Shown: positions 32,159 through 43,009, numbered from the stretch's first letter. The stretch: 53,582 nt of DNA from Candidatus Cloacimonas sp. (GCA_039680785.1 JBDKSF010000036.1:1-53582); one strand, 5' to 3'. Numbers and translations: made by a program. Notes: generated from the letters alone by a model not told the origin.

Positions 32159-33637
32159 CTAAAAACGATGTTTTACACCTAAGTAAAAGTTGCGTCCCCT
32201 ACCCGGTTGCTCAGAAAAAACCCACTGCTTGCGATTGAACAGATTAGCAAGCTGAACATAAATTGCCGAGTCATCCCTATTATATTCTGCTCCGATATTT
32301 AGAACGAACGCTTCAGGAAGATCATTGCCTAAATGATCTTTAGTAAAATAATGCTGTAAAACATCCAGATTGAAAAACCAAACATCATAGTTATAAGAAA
32401 AACGCGAATCCAGATTTAACAGAGATCGGTAGGGAACTCTCTCGTAATTATCTTTGCTTAAATATGCAAGATCCAATTCAATATCCTGATGCATATTAAG
32501 CTTATCCAGTTTAAAAAAAGCATCCAATGTCGTCTGATTGGAGAAGATATCAGTATAGCGAACGCTTGGAATACGATACACAACACTATTTATCAAGACA
32601 GGACTGTCAACTTCATAGAGCAGCTTATTTTTCAGATTCAACCGTGCTAAAGAAAAGTTTAGTTTCTCAGGATAGAGATAATCCAAACTGGTTATAAAAT
32701 TGAGGGGAACCTTTTTAAGTTTGTGAGCGTCACTAAAAGCAATCCAGGGAGATGCTTCCAGAAAAGACAGATAATCGTTACTCTCCAGAAGTGGTTCATT
32801 AGCCAAACTAAATACTCCAAAGCCGTTAACAGGATAGCGATATAAAAATTCTATAGAAGGGATGACATTGTAGGCATCCGCAGTCAAATTAATTCCTACT
32901 TTAGGGAATCGCTTAAATTCATCCTGATAGAGGGATGCTATTTGGATTCCAGCATCTCCCTCTTTGGTAAGTAATTTTGCTTTAATGTCCCACGGCTCGA
33001 TCTCCATACTGGAAGCAAGATATAGATTAAGATAATTTCGTTTGTATGGGACTTCCGCAATCTTTTGATAGAGATAGCTGTAGCTTAATTGTGCGGAGAT
33101 ATCTTTAAAATTGGTTTCACTTAACTCAAAATAAGGTCTATAATAACTGATATTAAAATCCATCATTGTATTATCATAATCATCACCCTGCGAGGACACA
33201 TTCTGAATCCTTAAGGAGAGAGGAAATTCTGGATTAATCAGCGCTCCCAGAAATAAATTATTATGAATGGAAAGCAATTCAGGAATCGGGGAACGCATAT
33301 CTAAAGTATTAGTTAACGCATTTATCAAGGAACTGGAAGGATAGTAGCTGATGAAACTATTGAATCCATAATCAACATTACCCTCAAATTGCATATAGCA
33401 ACGATGCTTGATTGTTTGCACCTCTGTCGGTTTTTCTGGCTCAGGAGACACATAAGGCACAAAAGCAGGTAAACTATCACCCATATCTGGTAAAGGTGAA
33501 AAAAGTAAAGACCTTCTATATAAATAAGGTTTGAAGGAGTTCTCCCCAGTAACCAATAATTCTGGTTGTTCCTGGACTTGAGCCGTTAGGACTTCCAGAA
33601 TTATTAATAATGCAATTGTAAAGATAGAGCGTTTCAT
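32159..33637 (-). CDS. Putative outer-membrane beta-barrel protein
   Basis: The signal peptide KRSIFTIALLIILEVLTAQ is followed by about 90 residues rich in proline and then a long series of short alternating, aromatic-rich strands. The last residues GRNFYLGVKHRF end in phenylalanine, the usual outer-membrane assembly signal, and the preceding YVQLANLFNRKQWVF resembles the last strands of TonB-dependent receptors. At 492 residues it lacks a visible plug domain and TonB box, so it may be a reduced barrel of that type rather than a transporter. It begins in an ATGA overlap with the TPR gene, so the two are translationally coupled. Confidence 0.75.
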   Translation of the reverse strand: MKRSIFTIALLIILEVLTAQVQEQPELLVTGENSFKPYLYRRSLLFSPLPDMGDSLPAFVPYVSPEPEKPTEVQTIKHRCYMQFEGNVDYGFNSFISYYPSSSLINALTNTLDMRSPIPELLSIHNNLFLGALINPEFPLSLRIQNVSSQGDDYDNTMMDFNISYYRPYFELSETNFKDISAQLSYSYLYQKIAEVPYKRNYLNLYLASSMEIEPWDIKAKLLTKEGDAGIQIASLYQDEFKRFPKVGINLTADAYNVIPSIEFLYRYPVNGFGVFSLANEPLLESNDYLSFLEASPWIAFSDAHKLKKVPLNFITSLDYLYPEKLNFSLARLNLKNKLLYEVDSPVLINSVVYRIPSVRYTDIFSNQTTLDAFFKLDKLNMHQDIELDLAYLSKDNYERVPYRSLLNLDSRFSYNYDVWFFNLDVLQHYFTKDHLGNDLPEAFVLNIGAEYNRDDSAIYVQLANLFNRKQWVFSEQPGRGRNFYLGVKHRF

Positions 33638-36558
33638 CTCTTTCCCTCCATAATCTCGTTCAGTTCTTTTTTATCTATTTCGTTCAAATTCGTTTCGTAT
33701 TGTCTAAAATATGCCTTTGCCTCTATGTTTGCTCCCGAATCAAGTAAAGACAGCACTAAATAATAAACTGCACCGCTCTGAATATCTTTATATTCTGGAG
33801 AAAGAGCCATCACTCTTTTTAAAGTAGCTATAGCGGAAGAGTATGCTTTTGTGCTATAATCAATCATCCCAATCATCAGATAAGCGGAAGATTGATCATA
33901 ATCGGCAAAACTATTGTTTATTATGTAATCAGCCAAATCTCTTGCCTCTTCAAAACATTCTGCACTATAGAGCTGACGCAAGCGGAGCAAATATACTTCC
34001 GGATGATCATCCAAATAGGCAGAGCCAAGTTTCCACAGCTCATCAAAATTTTGGTACTCATTGGCTTCGGAACACTTTAGCATTTTAACCCAGATTTCTC
34101 CATCTGGATTACTATCATAGGCAATGCGATATTTTTCCAAAGCTGAATCATAGTTACCGACTAAAAATTCGAGTTCCGCCCATTTTAAAAGGGCTTCTCT
34201 ATTTCCACTTTCCTGATAGATACTGGATAGTAATGTATCCGCATCTACCAATTGATCAAGTTCCATCAAGCCAGTGGCCATAATCAGTTCGATATCTTCC
34301 TTTTTGCTTGGGGGAAATTTCGCCTTTATTTGTTCAGCCGTAGCCAGTAAATCATTCCATTGCACTTTATCAGCATAGCACTTCACGAGTATATAATTTA
34401 ATTCAAATTTGATGTATTCACTATAAAAACTATCGGGCAGCGCAAGCATTTCATTATAGACATTTTCATTATTTACTTTTTTCAAAGCCAGTTCCAAGCC
34501 ATTTAAGGCATCTTGGATTACATTATACTGCTGATCATCAAAATCAACCGTATTTCTAAAATGAGCAAGAATATTTATCCAGTCATCAATGGCTTTTTCG
34601 TAATTACCCATATTATAATAAGCATTGGCTATATCAGATAATGCTTCCCAAAAATGAACCGATTCAGGATACTGTTCAATGAATGAGCTGTTTAATTCCA
34701 CCGCGGAATTATAATCTCCCGCGGCAAAAGCAGATTTGGCAGCTAATAACAGATAGGTCTCTGGGCTACCTTTTTGTCCGGATATTTGAAGATATAAATC
34801 GGATGCTTCTTTAAAGCGTTTCATTTGATACAAACACAATGCCCGATAGCTAAGCGCTTCTTCTTTATGCAAAGTATCACTGGCAAATTGTTCCGCTTGT
34901 AAAAACTGCGCAAGAGCAGAAGAGTAATCCTTTCTTGCCAACATTATATTACCTTTTAGAAGACAAACATCATAATTGAGTGTAAGGTCTTGCAAAAATT
35001 CTTCACTTTTAGCATAGTTATCCTGATAGTAATATATCTGAGCAATTCTTAAAGCCGTAAATGATTTTTCCGGCATCCTATCATATAAGTAAAGATAATT
35101 CTGCAAGGATGATTCATAGTTTGCCAAAAAGAAATCAATCTCCGCCTGATAGAATATTGTCTCCTGGATCAAAGGAGAATTGGGATAGAGTTCTGTAAAT
35201 TCTTGAAAAAGAGATTTTGCTGCCATATAATCCTTTTCCAGATAATCTATATAGCCAAGATAAAACCATGCCCTATCTCTTCTGTTTCCAGTAGGATATA
35301 GATTCAAATATCGATTGAATGCTGCTTTTGCCAATTCAATGCGGCCTGCAGCATAAAATGCTTCCGCAGTTAAATAATCAATCCTACTCATTAACTCACG
35401 GGTTATAACATAGTGTTTGGCTTGAGCCAGTTGTTTGATTGCATCAATATAATTTCCACTTTGATAGTAAAAATATCCCAGGGTATAATATAGTTCCGCT
35501 TTCATAAACTCATCGGAGGTCTGTGACAGATAGCTATTCAATTGTTCAATTGCCGCTGCGGGATTTATCTCATAGCTCAATTTGAGATGTTCCAGCAGGG
35601 CAGGTATGGCTATTTCTTTTTCTGGGGTAGTTGACAAGACAGCTAAAAGTGAATCTGCTTGTTGTTTCTTACCTGAGTTGATATGCAGCAGCGCTTTATA
35701 ATATTGAAAGCGAGGAGAATCTTGTTTAACTTTTGGTAATAGTCCTGCCACTTTTATGTAGTCGGAATCTTGCAAGTATCTCCGGATGCAAATATCAATA
35801 ATTTCCGCAGGAATGGTTTTTTCTTCCAGCTGATTATCCATAATAAATTGATCAAAATCGGCATAGCGTTCATTGGAGAGTAAAAATTCCAACCAGAGAC
35901 GAGCATAATTATAAAAATAATCGCTTTCAGCAGCTTGTGTTTTTAATAGTGTCAGCGCTTCTTCATCTTTTCCCAGTTGCAGATAAGTAGAATACAAAGC
36001 ATAGCGAATTGCCTCGTTAGTGGGAAATGCCTTTGCTGCCTTAGTGTATGATTCTTCTGCAGCATAAAACTGTCCCTGTTTGAAATATATATCACCCCTT
36101 AGATGATCGGCAAGGTCATTATACAGTGGATTCCCAATTTTTCTTTCCAACTGCTGTAATAAAGACAGCGATGCATCATACATTTTTAATTCACTTAAGC
36201 AATAAGCGTAATTCAGTATCAAATCGGCAAGCACAGTTTGATTTAAGTTTACTTTCAGCAACGGTTCAAAAATGTAAATGGCGGTTGAATAATCTCCTCG
36301 TTCCATTGCCAGATTTCCTTCTATGTATTTTACATAAGGAAGATAAGGTGAATCGGGATAAGTAACCTTAAACATAATTATTTCTTTCTCCAAATTAGGA
36401 GAATCACCTTCTTGGACGAGTTCTGTTATATACTTATAAGTGTATGTATCACTGCTTGTTTCCGCCATCACTGAAGAGCCATCTTCTTTTACAGTTGGCT
36501 CAGCTGCATATAAGCAAATCAGGAATAGGGCAAACAGAGCGGTATAAATCCATTTCAT
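33634..36558 (-). CDS. Exported TPR-repeat protein
   Basis: N-terminal signal peptide KWIYTALFALFLICLYAAEP, then TPR-type helical repeats almost to the C-terminus; recurring units have the pattern of a small residue at position 8 and Y/F at position 11 and 17, for example YLGYIDYLEKDYMAAKSLFQ and YLLLAAKSAFAAGDYNSAVE. 974 residues. Large periplasmic TPR proteins of this kind act as assembly scaffolds, in the manner of BamD/YbgF-type repeats. No enzymatic domain is visible. It is coupled by ATGA to the outer-membrane barrel gene and follows the dual-kinase gene by 8 nt. Confidence 0.82.
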   Translation of the reverse strand: MKWIYTALFALFLICLYAAEPTVKEDGSSVMAETSSDTYTYKYITELVQEGDSPNLEKEIIMFKVTYPDSPYLPYVKYIEGNLAMERGDYSTAIYIFEPLLKVNLNQTVLADLILNYAYCLSELKMYDASLSLLQQLERKIGNPLYNDLADHLRGDIYFKQGQFYAAEESYTKAAKAFPTNEAIRYALYSTYLQLGKDEEALTLLKTQAAESDYFYNYARLWLEFLLSNERYADFDQFIMDNQLEEKTIPAEIIDICIRRYLQDSDYIKVAGLLPKVKQDSPRFQYYKALLHINSGKKQQADSLLAVLSTTPEKEIAIPALLEHLKLSYEINPAAAIEQLNSYLSQTSDEFMKAELYYTLGYFYYQSGNYIDAIKQLAQAKHYVITRELMSRIDYLTAEAFYAAGRIELAKAAFNRYLNLYPTGNRRDRAWFYLGYIDYLEKDYMAAKSLFQEFTELYPNSPLIQETIFYQAEIDFFLANYESSLQNYLYLYDRMPEKSFTALRIAQIYYYQDNYAKSEEFLQDLTLNYDVCLLKGNIMLARKDYSSALAQFLQAEQFASDTLHKEEALSYRALCLYQMKRFKEASDLYLQISGQKGSPETYLLLAAKSAFAAGDYNSAVELNSSFIEQYPESVHFWEALSDIANAYYNMGNYEKAIDDWINILAHFRNTVDFDDQQYNVIQDALNGLELALKKVNNENVYNEMLALPDSFYSEYIKFELNYILVKCYADKVQWNDLLATAEQIKAKFPPSKKEDIELIMATGLMELDQLVDADTLLSSIYQESGNREALLKWAELEFLVGNYDSALEKYRIAYDSNPDGEIWVKMLKCSEANEYQNFDELWKLGSAYLDDHPEVYLLRLRQLYSAECFEEARDLADYIINNSFADYDQSSAYLMIGMIDYSTKAYSSAIATLKRVMALSPEYKDIQSGAVYYLVLSLLDSGANIEAKAYFRQYETNLNEIDKKELNEIMEGKR

Positions 36559-36566
36559 TAGATTTG

Positions 36567-39500
36567 TTAAACCTTGCTTTTAGGTTTTAATGGTATAGAT
36601 ACAAAGACAGTGGTGCCTTCGTTTTCTTTACTCTTAATCCAAATTTTACCGGAATGCAATTCTGCAATGCGTTTGGAAGTAGTTAATCCTAAGCCAAGTC
36701 CACTGCTACGATATTCTATGGTCCCAGATTTATGTGCATAAATTTCGTTCAGTTCATAGAATTTCCGAAACACATTCCTTAGTTGATATTCAGGTATGCC
36801 GATTCCATTATCTTGAACATAGATGACTAATGCTTCTTTTCCATCTATTTTTTCACTTTGGAATGCTGATTTTCGTGCACCAATAATCACGGTGCCAAAA
36901 TCATTGGTAAAGCGAATGGCATTTAAGACCAAATTATATACCATCAAATGCAGTGCTTCCCAGTTAGCTTTAATGGGTGGCAAATCTTTCTCAACTTCCA
37001 ATTTTATAAACATCTTGCGATTGCGGGAAAGAATTTGCACTTCCTGATATACGATTTCCAATATTTCCTGCACGGACAGAGTTGTAAGAGGTAAAGAATT
37101 GGTTAAGTTATAAGTATTCATTGTCGTAATATCATTGGTAGTGAGAATCAGCTTTTTTACCGAATTTTCAATCTTGTTTATGATATCCGTTCTTTCTTCT
37201 TCATCAGCAAAGAGATTGCGTTTCAAACGAGTTACATAACCCTGCAAAGTTGTTAAAGGAGTATTTAATTCGTGTGCTACAATAGCCATAAATTCATCCT
37301 TCAGCGTTTCAAATGTATTAAGTTCGTTATTCTTTTGCAGTAAATTCTCGTAGAGCATAGCATTCTTTAAGGCAATATTAATTTGCTCCAATAGCAGCTT
37401 GATTATCTCGATATTTAAATACATCTCCCGCGTGTTATCGTTCAAATTATCCAGATAGATATATCCATAAACAGCGTTATCTACAATCACGGGAGCACAA
37501 AATATTGTATGCAACACATAATCTTGAACGCTAATAGCGCTTTTAAAACGGTTGTCTTCCACGGCATTGTAAGTAGATATGATTTCCTGACTACTTTGAG
37601 ACGAGCTTAATACTGTTTTACTCACTCCGGAAACTACCGGTAAAATTTGTTTGGCAGAATTTAGCTGCACTTTATAGATAATAGTTCCATCGCTGTCTCT
37701 TTTAATCAGAAAACCCCGCGTGCTATTGGTAAAATCTATGCAAGCGGCAACAATAGCCGTTTCCAGTTCATTTATATTTACCGTTCTCATTAAATTATGC
37801 GTAATGGACATCAACTGGTTCATTTTTGCTATGCGCAGAGTAATCTGACTAAAATCCTCTATTCTAATAAGCAAAGCGGCAAGATGTTGTTTTGTATTGC
37901 GCATAATGGATAATTCTTGTTTAGTGTAAGGCATTTCTCCTTTATCGGAAAGTTGCAAAAACCCAATCCGTTTAGAGCCAATCTGAAAAGGAACTATCAT
38001 TAAATGCCTGTTATCTTGTTCAAAGACAACCGGACTATCCATTTTATACGCTTTTTCTATGTAGGGCACAAATTCTGCGCTGAATAAATTATCCTTCCCT
38101 GTATTATAGCTTTGGAAACAAGAATAAGAAGACATTCTATCTGAATATTGCATCAAGCAGAATTGCCAAGGAGATAAAACTTGGATCAGGCCTTTCTCTA
38201 TCAGAAATTTTATTCTGTCTATGCTATTAATGTTAGTTATATTAAATAGCATCTCATTCCATTTTTTGATAATTTCTCTTGTGCGTGATGCAGTGGGCAA
38301 TAGAGTAAACTTTTTCAGGTTATTCAAATAATAGAGATTTACGCTTAAATAGTTCTGCCTATCGTCATTGCTGATGTTTTCGGTTATTTTCTCCAGATAT
38401 GCTTTATATTTTCTCAATTCTTCCGCGGCAAAATCATCTTGCTTCAGCTCTGTGAGTATTTGGATTTTTATTTGATACAATTCAACATTTAGCTGATAAT
38501 ACTCGTAGGAACTCCAATCCTCCAGATATTCATTCACTTTTCTTAAAATTGCTCGCAAGGGAATGTCCGCATCCAAAAGGTCAAGTTTTAAGGATAGCAC
38601 ATTCAATTCGCATTGCCAATAACGATATTGATTTTCTCTAATAATAGGCGAAGCTATTTCGATAAGTTCACGAGCTCGTTCCACCTCCCCCAAGCCATAA
38701 TAGCAACGGATTTGTAGGACATAGAAGACCGCTATTGCATAGTTATTGTTAATCTCACCTGCATAACGCAAGGCAATTTTAAGTTCATTCAAAGCACCTT
38801 CAAAGTCCTTTTCCGCCATTGCTGACAAGGCAAGGGCATTATGATAAAACTCTTCCTCATTTATATGTTTGTAATTGATATGTACATTTTTTGCTAATAA
38901 TTTTCTCAGTTTTTTGGCATTTGCCGTTTCGTGCAAATAATAGAAATAGGTCTTTACCAGAGGATTCAATTCCTTTATCTGACCATTGATTAATTCCGGC
39001 TCATTGTCCATAATGAAACTGAAGTAATGCCCAAAACCCTTAATTTTACTTTTTGCCAAGGCAAGGTTTCTTTTCACCGCCTGAAGAAAAATATTGCTAC
39101 CTTTGGAAAGAACCAGTGATTCGCATTCCAGCAATTTTTGCTCAGCCGTAAGAAAATCTCCCATTTTAATTTTTGCTTCACCTTGATTCAACAAAGCCAA
39201 TGCTTTGGATACAAGAAGATTAAGCTCATCCGAATATTGATATGCCAGTTCTGAATAGTGTTCTGAGATAACCGTAAAACCCTGTCTCAGATACAGATCT
39301 GAAATATTATTGTAAATAAGCCCCAAATAGCGTTTGATATTGTATCGACGCCAAAGATTTAAGGATGTAAAAAGATGATCATTCGCTTCTTCTATTTTTT
39401 TCTGCTCACTGTAAAAAACACCTAAGTCATTATGAATAGCCGCCAAACAGATCATAACATTAGCATTATGCTCGGGAGGCAATTTTTCCAGATAGTCCTC

Positions 39501-42056
39501 TACCGTCTTAATTGCCATATCCAAATCTTTCATCAATGAATAGTAAACAGCCAGACGATCGATGAAAGTTATTTCCAGTTCGAGAGTCATTTTTTGCTTT
39601 AGAGCTTTATCCACATAATACTTCATTTTCTCAGTATCTATCTTAGCATAAACTCGCGAATAACCAAGCCAAATAAGTAGTTGCTGTTTGCCTGTAACGA
39701 TGAAATTTTCAGCTTGTTGATATATAGTGAGTGCGGTCTGTATGTTTTCCGCCATCAAATCTACCGTCCCCAACAGATAATACTTCTCAAAAATATCAGG
39801 AAAATTGCTGAATTCCTGAATAATGAAATTGGCTCTTTCATAGAAACCAGTTATTTCCGTTTTTTCCTGAAACTTGTTGATATCGGTAATAATATCTTTT
39901 ACGGATATTTGCAGGGAAGGATCCAAATCCAGATTCAGCACATTCAAAATTGCTTCAAATGCTTCTTCCTGTCTATATTCCTGATTCAGCAAATCATACA
40001 TTTTCAAATAGTAGAAGCGCGCGCTAACTGGATCGTTAGCTATAAAGGAATTGATAATTAAACCCCGGCAGGATTCATAATCCAAGATTGTTTCTTTGGC
40101 ATAGAACTTCAGCACTCTTTGGGATATTAAGATATGCATTTTTTCGTTGCATTCTTTATATAGACGCTGTTTTGCTTCCTTGATGGTAAAATAATAATTC
40201 TTTCCGTGTTTCCTCAATATTTCGTTATAAATGCCATCATTTAACAAAGAATACAGTTCCGTATCCTTTATTTTTAAGATAGAAAGCATCAGTTCTCTAC
40301 TTAAAGGTGTCTGCACTATGCTCAATTTTTGCAAATGCAGATAGTTTACTTCTTTTAAATGGCTCAAGCGAGAATATATTGAATGTAACAGACGATTTGG
40401 CAATTGATAATCAGAAAGATTCTCAGGATAGTGCATCACCTTGTTATAATAAAGTTTATTGCGTTGAGTAAGGTCAATCAGGATTTCCACAATAAATTGA
40501 GGATTTCCTGCAGAGCGTTTGTATATCTCCGTGACTAATTCTTCCGGCACCTCATCTTTATGATATGTAGAAGTAAAACTTGCCAGTAAACGGTTTATAT
40601 AACTGCGGCTTTCTTCCAAATTCAAGCTGGGAATATTAATCAGCACACTATGCTCAATCTGGTTTATTTTATTGTAATCATTACTGCTGATAACAATCAT
40701 TATAGGATGTTTTACTATATAGGAAGACATATAATTGAGAAAATCAATCGTATTATGATGAACGAACTGAAAATTACGAATGATGAATATAATGGGTTTA
40801 TCACTGGAAATGTCTATCAGCAAGCTTTTAACGGATTCAAAATCAAGTTTCAATTCACTGCTGGATTGAGTGACTGTTTTCGCTTCTTGTTCAGAACCAA
40901 ACAGATACAAGCGGAATTTTTCCGAAATCATTTTCAGTCCGTTGTATTTTTGCATATCTTCATTGCTGAGGGATTGCACAAATTCTTTAACTAAAGCAAA
41001 AAATGCCTCATGATCAGTTTTAGAACAAGTATAGTCATAAATAAAGTATTTACCGCTGAAGAGATGGTAACGAAACAAGGAAATGATGCTGTCTTTCCCC
41101 AATCCATCTCCCCCAATCACAGAAATTATTTTGCCGTTTCCTTTTTCTATCACCGGAATATAATCAAGAATTTGATGCGAGAATTTATCTCTTATCAGGT
41201 AGCTATTGAATTTTAAAGTATTGATCATCGACCAGGAAACGGAAAAAGGATATTGCACAGGTTGAATTCTATTGATGTAATTTACGATTTCTTCACTATC
41301 AGTAAAACGATTATCCGGATTTTGATCCAACAGACGCAGGATTAATTTTTCCAGAGCCAAAGGGATATTTTTATTCAATTCACTGGGAAAATTGGGAATT
41401 ATATATTGATTGCCACCCGTTATTAATGCTGATATTTGATCTATGCTAAAAGGAAAACTGCCCGTAGTAAGTTTATATAATATAACCCCTAAAGAATAAA
41501 AATCGCTGGCTTTGCTCGCCGGTTTACCCAAATAAACCTCAGGAGCAAGATAAGGAAGAGTTCCAGAAACCGCTTGAGAATCTCTGTTTGTGTCTATTTT
41601 GGAAAAACCGTAATCCAACAATTTAAGCACTATAGTATTCCCTTCCATTCTGTAAAGCACATTTTCCAGTTTCAAATCCTTGTGCAATATGTTTTGGGTA
41701 TGCAAGGCATTCAAAGCATAACAAATCTGGACGGCAATTTCATATATTTGATTTATTTTATTTTTACCGAACTTGAAGGTGGAAAGCTGTTTACCATCAA
41801 AAAATTCACATAGATAATATATGTGGTCACCAATATTGCCAAAATCTACGACTTTACTAAGATTTGGATGTTCCAAGCGAGTTATATGGTGCATTTCTTC
41901 CGCAGTAAATCGCGAGTATAATTCCTCCGAAGATATATATTGAAACAGTTTCAAACTGTATATTTTCCCTGTTCTAATATCACGCACCTTAAAAACATTA
42001 GCCCAAGAACCGCTGCCTAATTGCTCCAAAACCTCATAACGGTGGTCAATAAACAT
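36567..42056 (-). CDS. Multidomain Ser/Thr kinase-AAA ATPase-TPR-GAF-histidine kinase
   Basis: 1829 residues with both a Hanks-type kinase and a sensor histidine kinase, the layout of cyanobacterial/myxobacterial hybrid kinases. Residues about 1-270 are the Ser/Thr kinase: GSGSWANVFKV, lysine in YSLKLFQ, HKDLKLEN with D127, DYG in place of DFG, and LPYLAPEVYLG. Residues about 290-560 are a STAND/AAA-type ATPase with Walker A GGDGLGKDS (K321). About 600-1270 is helical, TPR-like. Two GAF-like domains follow (about 1290-1400 and 1420-1560). Then HisKA with H1595 in VAHELNTPL and an HATPase with NLVLNAIRF, DNGIGIPE and GLGLGLTTSKR. No membrane segment is seen, so it is likely cytosolic. No receiver domain is attached. 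It sits between the acyltransferase and the TPR/barrel genes. Confidence 0.92.
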   Translation of the reverse strand: MFIDHRYEVLEQLGSGSWANVFKVRDIRTGKIYSLKLFQYISSEELYSRFTAEEMHHITRLEHPNLSKVVDFGNIGDHIYYLCEFFDGKQLSTFKFGKNKINQIYEIAVQICYALNALHTQNILHKDLKLENVLYRMEGNTIVLKLLDYGFSKIDTNRDSQAVSGTLPYLAPEVYLGKPASKASDFYSLGVILYKLTTGSFPFSIDQISALITGGNQYIIPNFPSELNKNIPLALEKLILRLLDQNPDNRFTDSEEIVNYINRIQPVQYPFSVSWSMINTLKFNSYLIRDKFSHQILDYIPVIEKGNGKIISVIGGDGLGKDSIISLFRYHLFSGKYFIYDYTCSKTDHEAFFALVKEFVQSLSNEDMQKYNGLKMISEKFRLYLFGSEQEAKTVTQSSSELKLDFESVKSLLIDISSDKPIIFIIRNFQFVHHNTIDFLNYMSSYIVKHPIMIVISSNDYNKINQIEHSVLINIPSLNLEESRSYINRLLASFTSTYHKDEVPEELVTEIYKRSAGNPQFIVEILIDLTQRNKLYYNKVMHYPENLSDYQLPNRLLHSIYSRLSHLKEVNYLHLQKLSIVQTPLSRELMLSILKIKDTELYSLLNDGIYNEILRKHGKNYYFTIKEAKQRLYKECNEKMHILISQRVLKFYAKETILDYESCRGLIINSFIANDPVSARFYYLKMYDLLNQEYRQEEAFEAILNVLNLDLDPSLQISVKDIITDINKFQEKTEITGFYERANFIIQEFSNFPDIFEKYYLLGTVDLMAENIQTALTIYQQAENFIVTGKQQLLIWLGYSRVYAKIDTEKMKYYVDKALKQKMTLELEITFIDRLAVYYSLMKDLDMAIKTVEDYLEKLPPEHNANVMICLAAIHNDLGVFYSEQKKIEEANDHLFTSLNLWRRYNIKRYLGLIYNNISDLYLRQGFTVISEHYSELAYQYSDELNLLVSKALALLNQGEAKIKMGDFLTAEQKLLECESLVLSKGSNIFLQAVKRNLALAKSKIKGFGHYFSFIMDNEPELINGQIKELNPLVKTYFYYLHETANAKKLRKLLAKNVHINYKHINEEEFYHNALALSAMAEKDFEGALNELKIALRYAGEINNNYAIAVFYVLQIRCYYGLGEVERARELIEIASPIIRENQYRYWQCELNVLSLKLDLLDADIPLRAILRKVNEYLEDWSSYEYYQLNVELYQIKIQILTELKQDDFAAEELRKYKAYLEKITENISNDDRQNYLSVNLYYLNNLKKFTLLPTASRTREIIKKWNEMLFNITNINSIDRIKFLIEKGLIQVLSPWQFCLMQYSDRMSSYSCFQSYNTGKDNLFSAEFVPYIEKAYKMDSPVVFEQDNRHLMIVPFQIGSKRIGFLQLSDKGEMPYTKQELSIMRNTKQHLAALLIRIEDFSQITLRIAKMNQLMSITHNLMRTVNINELETAIVAACIDFTNSTRGFLIKRDSDGTIIYKVQLNSAKQILPVVSGVSKTVLSSSQSSQEIISTYNAVEDNRFKSAISVQDYVLHTIFCAPVIVDNAVYGYIYLDNLNDNTREMYLNIEIIKLLLEQINIALKNAMLYENLLQKNNELNTFETLKDEFMAIVAHELNTPLTTLQGYVTRLKRNLFADEEERTDIINKIENSVKKLILTTNDITTMNTYNLTNSLPLTTLSVQEILEIVYQEVQILSRNRKMFIKLEVEKDLPPIKANWEALHLMVYNLVLNAIRFTNDFGTVIIGARKSAFQSEKIDGKEALVIYVQDNGIGIPEYQLRNVFRKFYELNEIYAHKSGTIEYRSSGLGLGLTTSKRIAELHSGKIWIKSKENEGTTVFVSIPLKPKSKV

Positions 42057-42097
42057 AATTATTCTCCCTTGCCTTTAGGAATATTAACGCCTTTCCA

Positions 42098-43009
42098 TCA
42101 GGCAAGCATATTGCAGGAATGCTTCCATCTAAGATGAACCCAAAACCATTGTTCTGGATGTTTATTAATTTGCTGCTCCAAAATCTTATCCAGTTCTGCC
42201 AAAATTACTTTATAGTTCTCTTCTTTATCTTCCCAATCTGGGTGCAAAATAGGTGGATAAAATTCTATCTCAATTTTATCATCATCTGTTCTAAGTGCGA
42301 AACTTGGAACTATAGGAATTTGATAACGCAAAGAAATTTTGGCTGCTCCTTTCCAGTGAGAAGCGGGAAATCCTAAAAAATCCATCACTAAACCAGACCC
42401 ACCTGCATTTTGATCAATCAGAAATGCTACTACTCTATTTTCTTTTAATTCCTTTAGCATTTCTCTTAAACCGCGTTTCATATTGATTATGTGCATTCCA
42501 CATCTTTTCCGAATTGCATTGGTATAGTTATCAAATAGGACATTTCTTTGGGGTTTTGCAATTCCACTAAGTGGAATACCTGCTTTGGGTAAAACTCTGG
42601 CTGCTTCCCAATTTCCGTAATGAGCGGTAGCTAATATGGCACCTCTATTCAAAGATAATGCCTCATCAATATGTTCTTTCCCTCTTAGCCGGATATTGTT
42701 ATAAAGCGTATTATCATCCATAATATAGCTCTCATAAACTGATAGCGCCATATTACGGTACATTTTTTTTATGATTGCAGTTCTTTCTCGGGCTGTCTTA
42801 TTGGGATAAACCTTGCCAATTTGTTTTAGAGCAACCTTTTTACGAATTCCAATAACCATACCTCCAAACCAGAATAGACCTTTAAGCACTGCTTTCGCCA
42901 TCTGGGAAGGTAATATTTTTAATCCTGCCAAAGCTATTCTAAAACTTATATACTCTATGTTATTGGTCAGTTCTTGATTAGGCACTATAGGTTCCTCGTC
43001 AGTCCACAA
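42098..43009 (-). CDS. LpxL/HtrB-type lysophospholipid (lipid A) acyltransferase
   Basis: Adds secondary acyl chains to lipid A precursors or a related lipid. The HX4E active-site motif is in ATAHYGNWEAARV, followed by GIAKPQRN, the RGLREMLKELKENRVVAFLI segment and DQNAGGSG. 303 residues, normal. No ATG opens the frame at a suitable place: the first in-frame start after a stop codon is TTG at 43009, and the next ATG would remove about 36 residues that align with the family. TTG is therefore preferred, though no strong ribosome site precedes it. It is 55 nt downstream of trxA. Confidence 0.87.
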   Translation of the reverse strand: MWTDEEPIVPNQELTNNIEYISFRIALAGLKILPSQMAKAVLKGLFWFGGMVIGIRKKVALKQIGKVYPNKTARERTAIIKKMYRNMALSVYESYIMDDNTLYNNIRLRGKEHIDEALSLNRGAILATAHYGNWEAARVLPKAGIPLSGIAKPQRNVLFDNYTNAIRKRCGMHIINMKRGLREMLKELKENRVVAFLIDQNAGGSGLVMDFLGFPASHWKGAAKISLRYQIPIVPSFALRTDDDKIEIEFYPPILHPDWEDKEENYKVILAELDKILEQQINKHPEQWFWVHLRWKHSCNMLA

